Shown here one piece after another: positions 1 through 10,594 of a DNA stretch of 57,143 nucleotides. Both the position numbers and the translations under genes were made by a program. Within the stretch, counting starts at the first letter, position 1, and each line of letters starts with the position of its first letter. The notes beneath the pieces were generated by a model, which did no database searches, was not told where the DNA came from, and saw only the letters and a list, made by a program, of their open reading frames with translations. This DNA comes from Staphylococcus devriesei (GTDB lineage Bacteria > Bacillota > Bacilli > Staphylococcales > Staphylococcaceae): contig NZ_PPRG01000039.1 in the NCBI RefSeq assembly GCF_002902625.1, forward strand, positions 1 to 57,143, read 5' to 3'.

Positions 1-56
1 ATTATTTATAAATAAAAGATAGGGCACCGTAATTTTTGTATTGAGCTTGCTTATAT

Positions 57-95
57 AAAAACAGCCTAAAACACATTGTTTTAGACTGTTTGTTA
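57..95 (-). terminator. Rho-independent terminator of ppaC
   Basis: A hairpin with arms AAACAGCCTAAAAC and GTTTTAGACTGTTT (one mismatch) lies just past the ppaC stop. Read on the minus strand it is followed by a T-rich run, as expected for an intrinsic terminator of the leftward gene. Confidence 0.75.
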
Positions 96-113
96 ATTAA
101 ACTGTATATTCAA

Positions 114-1043
114 TTATTTAGTTAATGCTTCAGTAATTTGAGGTACCACTTGTTTTTTACGAGATACCACGCCTGATAAGAAGGCCATACCATCATCTAA
201 TTGAACTTTAAATGCTTCTCCAACTTTATCTTTTTCAGCACCTACAACTAAGATTTTAGAATCACTATTAATGATATCAGTAACAACAAGGACGAATAAA
301 TCGTATTTTTGATTAGTGCTTGTTTCTAACATAGCTTTTTCTAATTCGTCTTTACGATTTAATACTTCATCGATATCTACTGTATTGACTTGCGCAATAC
401 GAGTAGTGTAGTCGCCCATGTTGAATGATTTAGCATCCATATCTAATAACTCTTCAGCTGTCTTATCCACAGTAGATGCGCCAGCTTTTAACATAGCTAA
501 ACCATATTCTTCTAAATCAATATTTGCTATATCTTTAAGTGCTTTAGCAGCATTTACATCTTCTTCAGTGCATGTTGGTGATTTAAATAATAAGCTATCT
601 GAAATAATTGCAGAAATCATTAGACCTGCAATTTCAGGTTTAATTTCGAAACCACGTTCTTTATACATTTTGTATAAGATTGTAGCAGTACAACCAACAG
701 GTTCTGCTCGATACCATAAAGGTGCTGCAGTTTCAAAGTTAGCAATTCTATGGTGATCAACCACGTGTTTAATTTCTGCATCAGCGATTGTTTCAGCACT
801 TTGTTGGAATTCGTTATGGTCTACTAAGATAACTTCTTGACCTTCTAAATTATCAGTTAATAATTCAGGAGCTTTAATTTCAAAATGGTCTAAAGCATAT
901 TTAGTTTCAGCATTAATATCGCCTAAGCGATAAGGTGTTGCATCTGAATTCCCAGTTAATTGTTCAAAGTCAGCCATAATGATAGCTGAAGAAATTGCAT
1001 CAGTATCTGGATTTTGATGTCCAAAAATGTAAGTTTTTGCCAT
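114..1043 (-). CDS. ppaC: Manganese-dependent inorganic pyrophosphatase
   Basis: This cytoplasmic family II (DHH superfamily) enzyme hydrolyses pyrophosphate to phosphate, pulling biosynthetic reactions forward. The 309-residue product has the family's usual length. Visible metal-binding motifs are GHQNPDTD near the N terminus (H9, D13, D15), the DHN motif (D75), the DHH motif (H97, H98) and D149 in ISDS. The C-terminal half (from about residue 190) is the DHHA2 substrate-binding domain. The start is supported by an AAGGGTG ribosome-binding site. It is transcribed leftward, apparently alone, with its own terminator; pncA lies 49 bases upstream on the same strand, so co-transcription is possible. 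Identification is firm from the motifs. Confidence 0.97.
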   Translation of the reverse strand: MAKTYIFGHQNPDTDAISSAIIMADFEQLTGNSDATPYRLGDINAETKYALDHFEIKAPELLTDNLEGQEVILVDHNEFQQSAETIADAEIKHVVDHHRIANFETAAPLWYRAEPVGCTATILYKMYKERGFEIKPEIAGLMISAIISDSLLFKSPTCTEEDVNAAKALKDIANIDLEEYGLAMLKAGASTVDKTAEELLDMDAKSFNMGDYTTRIAQVNTVDIDEVLNRKDELEKAMLETSTNQKYDLFVLVVTDIINSDSKILVVGAEKDKVGEAFKVQLDDGMAFLSGVVSRKKQVVPQITEALTK

Positions 1044-1092
1044 GTGTATTATTCACCCTTATCATATAATTTTAATTTCATTTTATCATGTT

Positions 1093-1653
1093 TTAATTAC
1101 TCACTTCTACCTCTGCGCCTAATGAGTTTACAAAATGGCTTAAAGCGTAGTTATGACCATTTTCATTGAAAGAAGCTACACCATCTTTAGGTATCGTAAT
1201 GTCATATCCCAAATTGTAGGCTGAAACAGCAGTATGGAAAATACAAATATCTGTACATACGCCAACAATTTCAAGAGCAGTAACATCTCTTTCATGCAAT
1301 AAACTATCAAGAGGTGTGCCATAGAACGAATCATAACGGCGTTTATCTAAAAAGTGAATCGTTTGATTTGTTTTATTCTCATTGTAAAAAGTTTTTACTT
1401 TACCATATAATTCACGTCCAGATGTGCCTTCAATATTATGAGGTGGGAAAAGTTTTGATTCTGGATGATATAGATCATCTTCGTAATGTAAATCCATCAT
1501 AAAAAATATATCTTCATAATTTGAGTGATACTTTTCTAAGCGACGTACGATAAAATCTTCAATGGCTTGACCAGGTTTACCACAAGTTAAGCGGCCATCA
1601 TCGGCAATAAAATCATATGAATAATCGACAACAATCAAGGCTTTTTTAGTCAT
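1093..1653 (-). CDS. pncA: Nicotinamidase (isochorismatase family)
   Basis: Deamidates nicotinamide to nicotinate, which PncB and NadE, encoded 3.4 kb away, turn back into NAD. The 186-residue product shows the family triad D10 (VVDYSYDF), K103 (LDKRRYD) and C136 (GVCTDIC), and metal ligands D53 and H55 (MDLHY) and H71 (PPHN). It strongly resembles S. aureus PncA as remembered. An open frame continues upstream to 1806, but the start at 1653 is preferred: the GAGAGG site lies 10 bases before it, and homologues begin MTKxALIVVDYSYDF. The in-frame ATG at 1662 directly abuts that site, so it is less likely. The adjacent upstream gene is divergent. Confidence 0.93.
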   Translation of the reverse strand: MTKKALIVVDYSYDFIADDGRLTCGKPGQAIEDFIVRRLEKYHSNYEDIFFMMDLHYEDDLYHPESKLFPPHNIEGTSGRELYGKVKTFYNENKTNQTIHFLDKRRYDSFYGTPLDSLLHERDVTALEIVGVCTDICIFHTAVSAYNLGYDITIPKDGVASFNENGHNYALSHFVNSLGAEVEVSN

Positions 1654-1773
1654 ATTCAACATTCCTCTCATATAAATGTTTAAGTTAGTTACAAATTGTA
1701 TAATAATATGGATAAGATAGTGTAAATAGTTCGTATTATGTCTACATATAGTATAGCTAATACATAGTGAAAT

Positions 1774-1782
1774 TGGTATAAA
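1774..1782 (+). promoter_or_regulatory. Extended -10 promoter for the beta-helix gene
   Basis: TGG-TATAAA matches an extended -10 element about 41 bases before the chosen start at 1823. No good -35 is visible, which is tolerable for extended -10 promoters. It sits in the divergent region shared with pncA. Confidence 0.4.
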
Positions 1783-1822
1783 CAATACGTATTTATATAG
1801 AAACATGGACAGGGGTCAGAAA

Positions 1823-2905
1823 ATGTTAATTAACGCACAAGATTACGGATTAACTGGATATAACAAACGTAAAGATACAAAAGCTATTCAAAAAGCGCTT
1901 AATAAGGCGAAACATGGTGAACATACCGTTTACATACCAGGAGGTACATACCATATTGGTAAAGCGCTCATTATTTATGATTCAACTACATTACTTTTAG
2001 AAGAAGATACGACGCTTTTACGTTGTAGTAAAGATGCGCTTTTAAAAAATGGTAGACAGTTCGGTTTTTATCATGGCTATCAAGGAAATAGTCATATTTA
2101 TATAAAGGGCGGAACATTTGATATGAATGGGGTAGATTATCCTTACAATAATACGGCAATGTCTATTGGTCATGCTGAAGATATTCAACTGATTGGGGTG
2201 ACAGTGTTAAATGTTGTGGGAGGGCATGCTTTAGATGCTTGTGGTATTGATGGACTATATATCAGAGATTGTATTTTTAAAGGATTTAGAGATATAGATG
2301 GGGATCGTTCATTTTCAGAAGCAATTCAGTTAGACATCCAAGTGCCTGGTGCATTTCCGAAATTTGGCACAACGGATGGAACAATTACTAAAAACGTTGT
2401 AATTGAAAATTGTTACTTCGGAGCAGGTGAACATACAGCTATGAAAGCTTGGAATAGAGCAATTGGTTCCCATGCAAGTCGTCACAATAAATTTTATGAC
2501 AATGTATCTATCAGAAATAATATCTTCGATGGTCTCAATGAATATGCACTCACTCCATTAAAATCTAAAAATATGATTATTTCGCAAAATGAATTTAGAA
2601 ATTGTAATGGTGGTATTCGCTTTTTGGGAGTTAAAGATGGTAAGAATGCGGCTGACCCATTAACTGGCCATGTTCAAGCATCTCAAGGTGGCGAGAATTT
2701 AAGCGTAATTGGCAATCATTTTTCAGGAAAAATGAAACGAGACGCGATTCATATTAGAAGTTATAATAATGCTAAGCATAAGCAAGTATTTATTGCAGGC
2801 AATACCTTCGATGACGCTTCTCAAACGATACATTTAGAGGATATTTCAGAATTGACTTTTAATCAACATGATGATGTTAAAGTTAAAAAAATTAATGTAC
2901 AATAA
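1823..2905 (+). CDS. Right-handed parallel beta-helix protein, pectate lyase/GH28-like
   Basis: The product (360 residues) begins with [20 protein letters not shown], the typical opening of the Pectate_lyase_3 / GH28-like beta-helix fold (DYG...DTxAIQxAL, then VYIPGGTY). Repeating short strands with Asn/Gly turns follow ([36 protein letters not shown]). There is no signal peptide or transmembrane segment, so it looks cytoplasmic; the substrate is unknown. Start: AGGGG at 1811-1815 is correctly spaced for ATG 1823 and overlaps the alternative ATG at 1805, so 1823 is preferred. It stands alone between pncA (divergent) and pheA (convergent). The polysaccharide-active fold is well supported; catalytic activity is not shown. 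It could be a lyase, a hydrolase or a non-enzymatic relative. Confidence 0.8.
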   Translation: MLINAQDYGLTGYNKRKDTKAIQKALNKAKHGEHTVYIPGGTYHIGKALIIYDSTTLLLEEDTTLLRCSKDALLKNGRQFGFYHGYQGNSHIYIKGGTFDMNGVDYPYNNTAMSIGHAEDIQLIGVTVLNVVGGHALDACGIDGLYIRDCIFKGFRDIDGDRSFSEAIQLDIQVPGAFPKFGTTDGTITKNVVIENCYFGAGEHTAMKAWNRAIGSHASRHNKFYDNVSIRNNIFDGLNEYALTPLKSKNMIISQNEFRNCNGGIRFLGVKDGKNAADPLTGHVQASQGGENLSVIGNHFSGKMKRDAIHIRSYNNAKHKQVFIAGNTFDDASQTIHLEDISELTFNQHDDVKVKKINVQ

Positions 2906-2907
2906 AA

Positions 2908-2973
2908 AACTTCGAGAGCGGAGAGAAATCTAGTGTTAATTTAAAGATTTCATTATCTCTAGCTCTCGAAGTT
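2908..2973. terminator. Bidirectional terminator between the beta-helix gene and pheA
   Basis: Perfect 12-bp arms AACTTCGAGAGC (2908-2919) and GCTCTCGAAGTT (2962-2973) enclose a loop with a further weak inner stem. An A-run precedes and a T-run follows, so it can stop transcription from both convergent genes. Confidence 0.88.
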
Positions 2974-2977
2974 ATTT

Positions 2978-3787
2978 TTAGGAGTATGCATTAAAAACTC
3001 CAATTATTTTCACTTTAAAATTCAAGTTGTTCAAAATTGATATGACGTTATCCAGTTCTTTTGTTTTACCTGTCGTCGTTTGAACAAAAAAGTAATAAAA
3101 ACCTAACTCCTGTTTCATTGGACGGGATTCTATCCACGATAAATTAATATCAAATAATGCAAACGTATTTAGTATTTTAGCTAATAAGCCAGCTTTATTA
3201 GCTTTAGGCGATATCAATAGTATAGTATTATCTCCATCTTTATCGAAGTTAGCATGATTTTTGATAACTAAAAAGCGAGTGATATTGAGTGAATAATCTT
3301 GAATATGGCTATCGATAGGAGTGAAGCCATATAATTCTCCGCTTCCTAATGGCGCAATAGCCGCTTCAGTAAAGGATATTCTCTCTAATCCTTGAATTGT
3401 ACTATCCACGTAATCATATGCAAATTGATGCTTGTGTATATATTGGATTGTTTGACTAATGGCTGGTGCGATGGAATATACTTTTGTAATGTCTTCGATT
3501 TGAGCTCCTTCATTCGCATATAAACCAAAATCTATATTCACGTAAATTTCACCATGTGCGTAAACATCCTGTTGAATTAATGAGTCAGCAATAATATTAA
3601 TAGTGCCTTCAATCGAATTTTCAAGCGGTACAATACCTATTGCATCGTCATTTTCTGCTACGGATTTAACTACATCATATAAGTTTTGCTGTGGACAGTG
3701 ACTATATATCACTTCTTTTTCTAAAGAATATTGCTTTGCTGCAAGATAAGAGAAAGTTCCTTTAGGTCCTAAATAATATAAATTCAT
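2978..3787 (-). CDS. pheA: Prephenate dehydratase
   Basis: Converts prephenate to phenylpyruvate, the committed step of phenylalanine synthesis. The 269-residue product has the monofunctional bacterial architecture: a catalytic domain with GPKGTFSYLAA (7-17), ENSIEGT (56-62) and the TRF motif (170-172) essential for catalysis, then a C-terminal ACT domain from about residue 188 with the ESRP motif (220-223) that binds phenylalanine for feedback inhibition. A GTG at 3790 immediately precedes the ATG at 3787; GGAGGT lies 7 and 10 bases upstream respectively, and the ATG fits homologues starting M(N/Q)LYYLGPKG. It follows nos by about 30 bases on the same strand, so the two are probably co-transcribed. 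Confidence 0.95.
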   Translation of the reverse strand: MNLYYLGPKGTFSYLAAKQYSLEKEVIYSHCPQQNLYDVVKSVAENDDAIGIVPLENSIEGTINIIADSLIQQDVYAHGEIYVNIDFGLYANEGAQIEDITKVYSIAPAISQTIQYIHKHQFAYDYVDSTIQGLERISFTEAAIAPLGSGELYGFTPIDSHIQDYSLNITRFLVIKNHANFDKDGDNTILLISPKANKAGLLAKILNTFALFDINLSWIESRPMKQELGFYYFFVQTTTGKTKELDNVISILNNLNFKVKIIGVFNAYS

Positions 3788-3817
3788 CACTAACTTTACC
3801 TCCGTGTCTGGTGAACA

Positions 3818-4885
3818 TTAATGGAATGGACACTTCAATGCTTGTTTCTTTTTATGATGAAAATTAGGATTCTTAATCTTATTTTTATATCCATGGTGAT
3901 AATTCTCAGTCAGTGTAGGTGAAAGAGGCGGCGCTAGCCATGACCATTTACCAGTTATTTCTCGCTCATGTCGATGTTCTTTCTCTTCAAATAGTTGGAA
4001 CTGCTTTGATGCAGTTAAATGATCTACAATTGATACACCTTGTGATTTAAAAGAATGGTAAATAGCATAACTGAATTCTACTAATGTTCGATCTTTATTA
4101 AATGAATTATTTTTAAGTGTACCAAAATCGAAGGCCTCCGCAATAGTTTCTAATAAATTATAACGATAAGTATCAGTAAAATTACGAACTGCTATTTCAG
4201 TAACCATATACCAACCATTAAATGGTGCAGTTGGATAGACTATACCACCAATGTTTAAATCCATATTAGAGATAATAGGCACACCGTACCATTTTAAATT
4301 TAAATCTTTTAATTTCGGAAAACGATCATGCTCGATGTTAACCTCTTTTACTAATTCAGAAGGTAGTGAATATAACTTAATTTCTTCATTAGGCAGTTGG
4401 TAAATAAGAGGTAAGACATCAAAATCTGTACCTTCACCTTTCCAACCTAAATGTTCAGCAAGTTGTGTCACTTCACGTTCAGAGGGATCTCCTTTATCTT
4501 CATATCCTGCATAGCGTATTAATTGATTATTATAAATTTTCGGCGCATTATCGGCTGAGAAAATAGTGATATATGGTTTTATTTTTCCATCATTCGTCGC
4601 TTCTTCCAAATGTTTATTAATTGCAGTAATGAACTCTGAGTCATTACTCACATTTCTTGCGTCTTCAACATGTAGTGACTCCCAAAATAATCGGCCTATA
4701 CAACGATTAGAATTACGCCAAGCAAGTTTAGCGCCATAACTTAGCTCTTCGTACGTATGTGTATATGTCCCTGTTGAAGCAATTTCTTTTTCTATCATTG
4801 CAATTCTTGTTTCCATATCAGCTTTTGAGTACTCTAATTCAGTATACATTGTATGTATAAAAGACTTAGCTTCTTCTAATATCAT
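3818..4885 (-). CDS. nos: Bacterial nitric oxide synthase, oxygenase domain
   Basis: Oxidises arginine to citrulline and NO with electrons from general reductases, since bacterial NOS lacks a fused reductase domain. The 355-residue length fits an oxygenase-only protein. The haem-ligand cysteine is C62 in [13 protein letters not shown]. The substrate and pterin region is visible in [13 protein letters not shown], with its arginine-binding Glu, and in [10 protein letters not shown] near the C terminus. In S. aureus NOS is linked to resistance to oxidative stress and to aerobic respiration. The start is supported by GAGGTGG eight bases or so upstream. It is the first gene of a leftward nos-pheA unit and is divergent from pncB. 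Confidence 0.97.
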   Translation of the reverse strand: MILEEAKSFIHTMYTELEYSKADMETRIAMIEKEIASTGTYTHTYEELSYGAKLAWRNSNRCIGRLFWESLHVEDARNVSNDSEFITAINKHLEEATNDGKIKPYITIFSADNAPKIYNNQLIRYAGYEDKGDPSEREVTQLAEHLGWKGEGTDFDVLPLIYQLPNEEIKLYSLPSELVKEVNIEHDRFPKLKDLNLKWYGVPIISNMDLNIGGIVYPTAPFNGWYMVTEIAVRNFTDTYRYNLLETIAEAFDFGTLKNNSFNKDRTLVEFSYAIYHSFKSQGVSIVDHLTASKQFQLFEEKEHRHEREITGKWSWLAPPLSPTLTENYHHGYKNKIKNPNFHHKKKQALKCPFH

Positions 4886-4904
4886 ATGACCACCTCATCC
4901 AATA

Positions 4905-4910
4905 TTATAA
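4905..4910 (-). promoter_or_regulatory. -10 box of the nos-pheA unit
   Basis: On the minus strand TATAAT lies 20 bases before the nos ATG, giving a leader of roughly 13 bases that still contains the ribosome-binding site. The -35 region is not convincing. Confidence 0.45.
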
Positions 4911-4975
4911 TCTAGCCAACTAATTAACTCATTTAAATACTTCTTTTGTCACTAATTTGTCGGATAACTAATATT

Positions 4976-4992
4976 TCGTATTTAAAATACGA
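4976..4992. promoter_or_regulatory. 17-bp dyad in the nos/pncB divergent region
   Basis: TCGTATTT-A-AAATACGA has perfect 8-bp arms around one central base. It lies about 90 bases upstream of nos and 72 upstream of pncB, between the divergent promoters, where an operator would be expected. No U-run follows, so it is not a terminator. The regulator is unknown. Confidence 0.45.
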
Positions 4993-5028
4993 GTAAAACC
5001 ACCGAGAATACTCACTTCTATCTAATTA

Positions 5029-5037
5029 TGATAAAAT
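5029..5037 (+). promoter_or_regulatory. Extended -10 promoter of pncB-nadE
   Basis: TGA-TAAAAT is a near-consensus extended -10, 27 bases before the pncB start. No clear -35 is visible. Confidence 0.4.
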
Positions 5038-5063
5038 AATGAAAAAGATCGTTAGGAGAGATA

Positions 5064-6536
5064 ATGGTGTATCGTTACGAAGATGACAGTTTAATGTTAC
5101 ATAATGATTTATATCAAATTAACATGGCCGAAAGTTACTGGAATGATGGAATTCATGAACGTAATGCAGTATTCGATTTATATTTCAGAAGTATGCCATT
5201 CGAAAGTGGTTATGCTGTATTTAATGGATTAAAACGAGTGATTCAATTTATTGAAAATTTCCATTTTAGCGATTCTGATATAGAATATCTGCAATCAATA
5301 GGATATCAAAATGATTTTCTTGGTTATTTAAAAAACCTTAAATTTACAGGTAATATTCGAGCTATGCAAGAAGGAGAACTTTGTTTCGGTAATGAACCTT
5401 TACTACGTGTAGAAGCACCTCTTATCCAAGCTCAACTTATTGAAACAGTATTATTAAATATTGTTAATTTCCATATTCTTATCGCTACTAAAGCCAGTAG
5501 AATCCGCCAAGTTGCGCCTAATGATATATTAATGGAATTTGGCACACGTCGTGCTCAAGAACTTGACGCAGCTTTATGGGGTGCACGTGCAGCATACATC
5601 GGCGGTTTCGATTCAACGAGTAACGTACGTTCAGGTAAACTATTTGGCCTACCCGTTTCAGGAACACATGCTCATGCGTTAGTACAAACCTATGGTGACG
5701 AATATAAAGCATTTAAAGTCTATGCTGAACGTCATAAAGATTGTGTGTTTTTAGTAGATACATTCCACACTTTAAAATCTGGTGTACCAACAGCAATTAA
5801 GGTTGCTAAAGAACTAGGCGATAAAATTAATTTTGTAGGTATACGTTTAGACTCTGGTGATATTGCCTACTTATCTAAAGAAGCACGACGAATGTTAGAC
5901 GAAGCTGGTTTCCCAGATGCTAAAATCATTGCTTCAAATGATTTAGATGAACAGACAATTATGAGTTTAAAATCACAAGGTGCTAAAGTAGATTCATGGG
6001 GTGTAGGTACTAAATTAATCACTGGTTTTGATCAACCAGCCCTAGGTGCGGTTTATAAACTTGTAGCGGTAGAAAATGAAGATGGCGAATATATTGACCG
6101 GATCAAGTTGTCTAATAATGCTGAAAAAGTAACAACACCAGGTAAAAAGAAAGTATATAGAATTATTAATACAAAATCAGGTAAAGCGGAAGGCGACTAT
6201 ATTACGTTAGAGCATGAAAATCCTAATAATGAACAACCGTTAAAAATGTTCCACCCAGTTCACACTTATAAAATGAAGTACATTAAACATTTTGAAGCGG
6301 TAGACTTACATCACTCTATCTTTGAAAATGGTCAACTCGTATATGATTTACCAAGTGAAAAAGAAGCACAAGACTATTTAAAAGAAGCACTTTCAAAATT
6401 ATGGGAAGAAAATAAACGTTATTTAAACCCACAAGAATATCCAGTTGATTTAAGTACAGCTTGTTGGGACAATAAACATAAACGCATCTTTCAAGTGGCA
6501 GAACATGTAAAAGAAATGGAGGAAGACAATGACTAA
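5064..6536 (+). CDS. pncB: Nicotinate phosphoribosyltransferase
   Basis: Joins nicotinate to PRPP to form nicotinate mononucleotide, the entry step of the Preiss-Handler NAD salvage route. The 490-residue protein has the long Firmicute form of the family. Visible landmarks are the N-terminal [13 protein letters not shown] segment, MEFGTRRAQ and [15 protein letters not shown] around the active site, and [10 protein letters not shown] in the phosphate-binding barrel. AGGAGAG lies just before the start. It is followed by nadE, whose ATG lies inside the last codons of pncB (8-base overlap), which indicates translational coupling. The product of pncA, encoded nearby, is its substrate. Confidence 0.96.
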   Translation: MVYRYEDDSLMLHNDLYQINMAESYWNDGIHERNAVFDLYFRSMPFESGYAVFNGLKRVIQFIENFHFSDSDIEYLQSIGYQNDFLGYLKNLKFTGNIRAMQEGELCFGNEPLLRVEAPLIQAQLIETVLLNIVNFHILIATKASRIRQVAPNDILMEFGTRRAQELDAALWGARAAYIGGFDSTSNVRSGKLFGLPVSGTHAHALVQTYGDEYKAFKVYAERHKDCVFLVDTFHTLKSGVPTAIKVAKELGDKINFVGIRLDSGDIAYLSKEARRMLDEAGFPDAKIIASNDLDEQTIMSLKSQGAKVDSWGVGTKLITGFDQPALGAVYKLVAVENEDGEYIDRIKLSNNAEKVTTPGKKKVYRIINTKSGKAEGDYITLEHENPNNEQPLKMFHPVHTYKMKYIKHFEAVDLHHSIFENGQLVYDLPSEKEAQDYLKEALSKLWEENKRYLNPQEYPVDLSTACWDNKHKRIFQVAEHVKEMEEDND

Positions 6537-7350
6537 GTTACAAGATATTGTAATGAAAGAAATGAAAGTTAAAAAGAATATTGATAGTAAACAAGAGATA
6601 CATGAAATCGTTCATTTTATTAAAAGTTATGTTCAATCTCATGCGTTTGTTAAGTCGCTTGTATTAGGTATTTCAGGTGGGCAAGATTCAACGCTTACTG
6701 GTAAACTTGCACAATTAGCGGTTGAAGAATTACGTAATGAAGGTCGCGAATGTCAGTTTGTCGCAGTAAAACTTCCATATGGTGTACAGAAAGATGCTGA
6801 TGAAGTAGAAGAAGCTTTAAAATTTATCAATCCTGATGAAACAATCACCGTAAATATTAAACCAGCCGTAGACCAAAGTGTACAATCCCTAAAAGAAGCG
6901 GGCATTGAGTTAACAGATTTTCAACGTGGTAATGAGAAAGCACGTGAACGTATGAAAGTACAATATTCTATTGCCTCTAATAGAAGTGGTATTGTGATAG
7001 GAACAGACCATTCTGCAGAAAATATTACTGGTTTTTATACTAAATATGGTGATGGTGCAGCAGACATTGCTCCAATTTTCGGCTTAAATAAAAGACAAGG
7101 TAAACAATTATTAAAGTATTTAGAAGCACCTAAACGTTTATATGAAAAAATTCCAACTGCTGATTTAGAAGATGATAAACCACAATTACCTGATGAAGAA
7201 GCATTAGGGGTAAGTTATGAGCATATTGATGATTACTTAGAAGGCAAAGAAGTTCCTAGTGATGCACGCGAAACAATAGAAAAGCATTATGTTCGTAATG
7301 CACATAAACGTGAATTAGCATACACAAGATATACGTGGCCAAAAAATTAA
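6529..7350 (+). CDS. nadE: Ammonia-dependent NAD synthetase
   Basis: Amidates nicotinate adenine dinucleotide to NAD using ATP and ammonia. The 273-residue length shows it lacks the N-terminal glutaminase domain of glutamine-dependent forms. The P-loop pyrophosphatase motif SGGQDS is at residues 49-54, with [19 protein letters not shown] in the ATP/NaAD-binding region and a C-terminal [20 protein letters not shown] segment typical of the family. It overlaps the pncB end by 8 bases, so the two proteins are made from one transcript and act in sequence, with only NadD needed between them. Confidence 0.97.
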   Translation: MTKLQDIVMKEMKVKKNIDSKQEIHEIVHFIKSYVQSHAFVKSLVLGISGGQDSTLTGKLAQLAVEELRNEGRECQFVAVKLPYGVQKDADEVEEALKFINPDETITVNIKPAVDQSVQSLKEAGIELTDFQRGNEKARERMKVQYSIASNRSGIVIGTDHSAENITGFYTKYGDGAADIAPIFGLNKRQGKQLLKYLEAPKRLYEKIPTADLEDDKPQLPDEEALGVSYEHIDDYLEGKEVPSDARETIEKHYVRNAHKRELAYTRYTWPKN

Positions 7351-7542
7351 TACGCCTAACATACTAGATCTTACATTAAATAGTCTGTAAATAAACATTA
7401 TAATAGGTTGAAAAATAATGATTTACTAATCTTGATTAAAACTAAATACACATAGTATATGATGATTTACTAGTGACAAAATAAACTATCACTGATAAAA
7501 TTATCTCGATTTTAGTAATATAAGGAAGAAATGAGGAATAGC

Positions 7543-8148
7543 ATGTCAGTGATAACGGCAAACCCATGGCTAATGGTAGCAGCGATATTCGTTATTAACG
7601 TTTTTTACGTTACATTTTTAACGATGCGTACAATTTTAACGTTAAAAGGCTATCGCTATGTGGCCGCAATAGTGAGTTTCCTTGAGGTATTGATATATGT
7701 AGTGGGTCTTGGATTAGTAATGTCTAGTCTTGACCAAATTCAAAATATCGTTGCCTATGCCTTTGGTTTCTCAATTGGTATCATAGTGGGAATGAAGATT
7801 GAAGAAAAACTCGCATTAGGTTATACAGTTGTAAATGTAACTTCATCAGAGTATGAATTAGATTTGCCAAATGAATTAAGAAATCTTGGGTACGGCGTTA
7901 CGCACTATGAAGCTCATGGTAGAGATGGTAGTCGAATGGTAATGCAAATTTTAACCCCTAGAAGATTTGAACGTAAGTTAATGGAAACGGTACGTACATT
8001 AGATGAAAAAGCTTTTATCATTGCGTATGAGCCTAGAGCAATACACGGTGGTTTCTGGACTAAAGGCGTACGTACTAGAAAAGTTAAAGCTTATGAAGTA
8101 GAAGAAATAGAAAGCGTAGTGGAACACGATGAAGTTCAAAGTAAATGA
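7543..8148 (+). CDS. UPF0316 membrane protein (DUF2179/DUF5698)
   Basis: The function is unknown. The 201-residue protein has three hydrophobic N-terminal helices (about residues 8-28, 35-55 and 62-82) and a C-terminal soluble DUF2179 domain ([20 protein letters not shown]) of the kind found at the ends of YitT-like membrane proteins. It closely matches the S. aureus UPF0316 protein as remembered, which begins MS(F/V)xTxNPWLM; this supports the start at 7543 rather than the in-frame ATG at 7531. GAGGAA precedes 7543. The last 20 bases overlap the start of the NETI gene, so the two are translationally linked. Confidence 0.85.
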   Translation: MSVITANPWLMVAAIFVINVFYVTFLTMRTILTLKGYRYVAAIVSFLEVLIYVVGLGLVMSSLDQIQNIVAYAFGFSIGIIVGMKIEEKLALGYTVVNVTSSEYELDLPNELRNLGYGVTHYEAHGRDGSRMVMQILTPRRFERKLMETVRTLDEKAFIIAYEPRAIHGGFWTKGVRTRKVKAYEVEEIESVVEHDEVQSK

Positions 8149-8302
8149 TAATGAAACTATCTCAGAGTGTTTAGCACGTATGCGTGAAGCAGGCTATATG
8201 CCCGTCAAACGTATTGAAAAGCCGGTGTATACCGAAGACAAAGCCGGAAATATTGAAGTGTTACGTCAAGATATTCAGTTTGTTGGTAAAAAATTAGAAT
8301 AG
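8129..8302 (+). CDS. NETI-motif small protein
   Basis: A 57-residue protein, [18 protein letters not shown] at its start, with the NETI motif at residues 8-11 that names the family; its function is unknown. The C-terminal half is charged ([13 protein letters not shown], then [12 protein letters not shown]). It starts inside the end of the UPF0316 gene and is frame-shifted relative to it, as in other staphylococci and bacilli, so it probably belongs to the same transcript. It has no signal peptide or membrane segment. Confidence 0.8.
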   Translation: MKFKVNDNETISECLARMREAGYMPVKRIEKPVYTEDKAGNIEVLRQDIQFVGKKLE

Positions 8303-8361
8303 GGCTCGAATCAGAATACAAATATAATTTGAATATTTGGTTGATTCGTCGTCATTTCCTA

Positions 8362-8446
8362 AAAGAAATCTAAGTGAAGAATTAATAGTTAAGATGATTG
8401 AACGACACATCATCTATTAGTATTAAATGCACTTAGGTTTCTTTTT
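8362..8446 (+). terminator. Terminator after the UPF0316-NETI pair
   Basis: Outer arms AAAGAAATCTAAGTG and CACTTAGGTTTCTTTTT pair (one G-U), with an inner AGATGAT/ATCATCT hairpin. The right arm runs into TTTTTG, as in intrinsic terminators. Confidence 0.8.
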
Positions 8447-8569
8447 GTTGTTGTATTTGCCATAAATTAAGATATTAGTGTATTTCTTATAAGAATCATT
8501 TATACTAGAAATGCGAGAAAAAGACTTATACTTTTTATATATAATCTGTTAAACTTAAACAGAAAGCTT

Positions 8570-8582
8570 AGACACGAACTAT
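8570..8582 (+). promoter_or_regulatory. Possible PurR box upstream of purB
   Basis: AGACACGAACTAT matches 10 of 13 positions of the PurBox AWWWCCGAACWWT, including the CGAAC core. A weaker core, ACGAAT, follows at 8618-8623. PurR represses pur genes in Firmicutes; binding here is inferred only from the core. Confidence 0.35.
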
Positions 8583-8634
8583 TTTTGTGTTTTTATGGTT
8601 AATGTACAGTTTTTACCACGAATTTAATACATAG

Positions 8635-9945
<1,311 letters not shown>

Positions 9946-10038
9946 GTAACCGTTCTTTTCAATGAAATTACTACACTTTAACTATTTAATGCGTTAAAAT
10001 GAAGATATATTGAAATTGGAATATAGGGGTTGTTTGAG

Positions 10039-10341
10039 ATGCAAATCGAAAAACTACGAGGACAAGCATTAGATGAACTATTTGATGCGATTCTAACACT
10101 TGAAAATAGAGAAGAGTGCTATCAATTTTTTGATGATTTATGCACTGTAAATGAAATACAATCATTATCTCAAAGACTTCAAGTCGCTAAAATGATTAAA
10201 CAAGGCTTTACTTATGCAACGATTGAAAAAGAATCGGGTGCATCAACAGCGACTATTTCTAGAGTGAAACGTTCATTACAATGGGGTAATGATGCTTATA
10301 CAATAATCCTAAATCGATTAAATATTGAGACGAAAGAATAA
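10039..10341 (+). CDS. YerC/YecD-family TrpR-like DNA-binding protein
   Basis: A 100-residue all-helical protein of the Trp repressor superfamily. The helix-turn-helix is visible as TYATIEKESGASTATISRVKR near the middle to end, with ASTATISRVKRSL as the recognition part. Its effector and targets are unknown. An in-frame TTG at 10030 exists, but AGGGG (10025-10029) is correctly spaced for the ATG at 10039. It lies upstream of pcrB-pcrA-ligA, as in other bacilli, but a terminator separates them, so it is probably a separate transcript. Confidence 0.85.
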   Translation: MQIEKLRGQALDELFDAILTLENREECYQFFDDLCTVNEIQSLSQRLQVAKMIKQGFTYATIEKESGASTATISRVKRSLQWGNDAYTIILNRLNIETKE

Positions 10342-10375
10342 GTTTTAATAGTTTAGGTATAGATATCGTACTCAT

Positions 10376-10428
10376 AACTCGGAAATCATTTCCAATTAGG
10401 AAATGGTCTTCGAGTTTCTTTCTTTTAT
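10376..10428 (+). terminator. Terminator after the TrpR-like gene
   Basis: AACTCG/CGAGTT outer arms and CATTTCC/GGAAATG inner arms form a two-part stem, followed by TTTCTTTCTTTT. Confidence 0.8.
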
Positions 10429-10552
10429 ATATGATTTTAATAGTTTATTTGTAATGCTAAGTAGTTAATAAAACAAATTGATTTAACGGCTATAAGTTGT
10501 AAATTTTCGGTGTGAAAATGGTCTAATCTATTTAGAACTCAAAGGTTAAAAA

Positions 10553-10561
10553 TGCTATAAT
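10553..10561 (+). promoter_or_regulatory. Extended -10 promoter of pcrB-pcrA-ligA-camS
   Basis: TGC-TATAAT is a perfect extended -10 element, 34 bases before the pcrB start and after the preceding terminator. Confidence 0.65.
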
Positions 10562-10594
10562 TTAGTGTATGTTAAAAAAAGGAGTTATGGATAT

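Noticed and set aside
418..756. Open frame of 112 codons on the plus strand opposite ppaC
   Set aside because: It lies wholly inside ppaC on the other strand, lacks a ribosome-binding site and has no recognisable similarity.
7351..7530. Terminator or riboswitch between nadE and the UPF0316 gene
   Set aside because: Only a weak AGTGA/TCACT pairing and a TATAAT at 7399-7404 are visible; not enough for a call.
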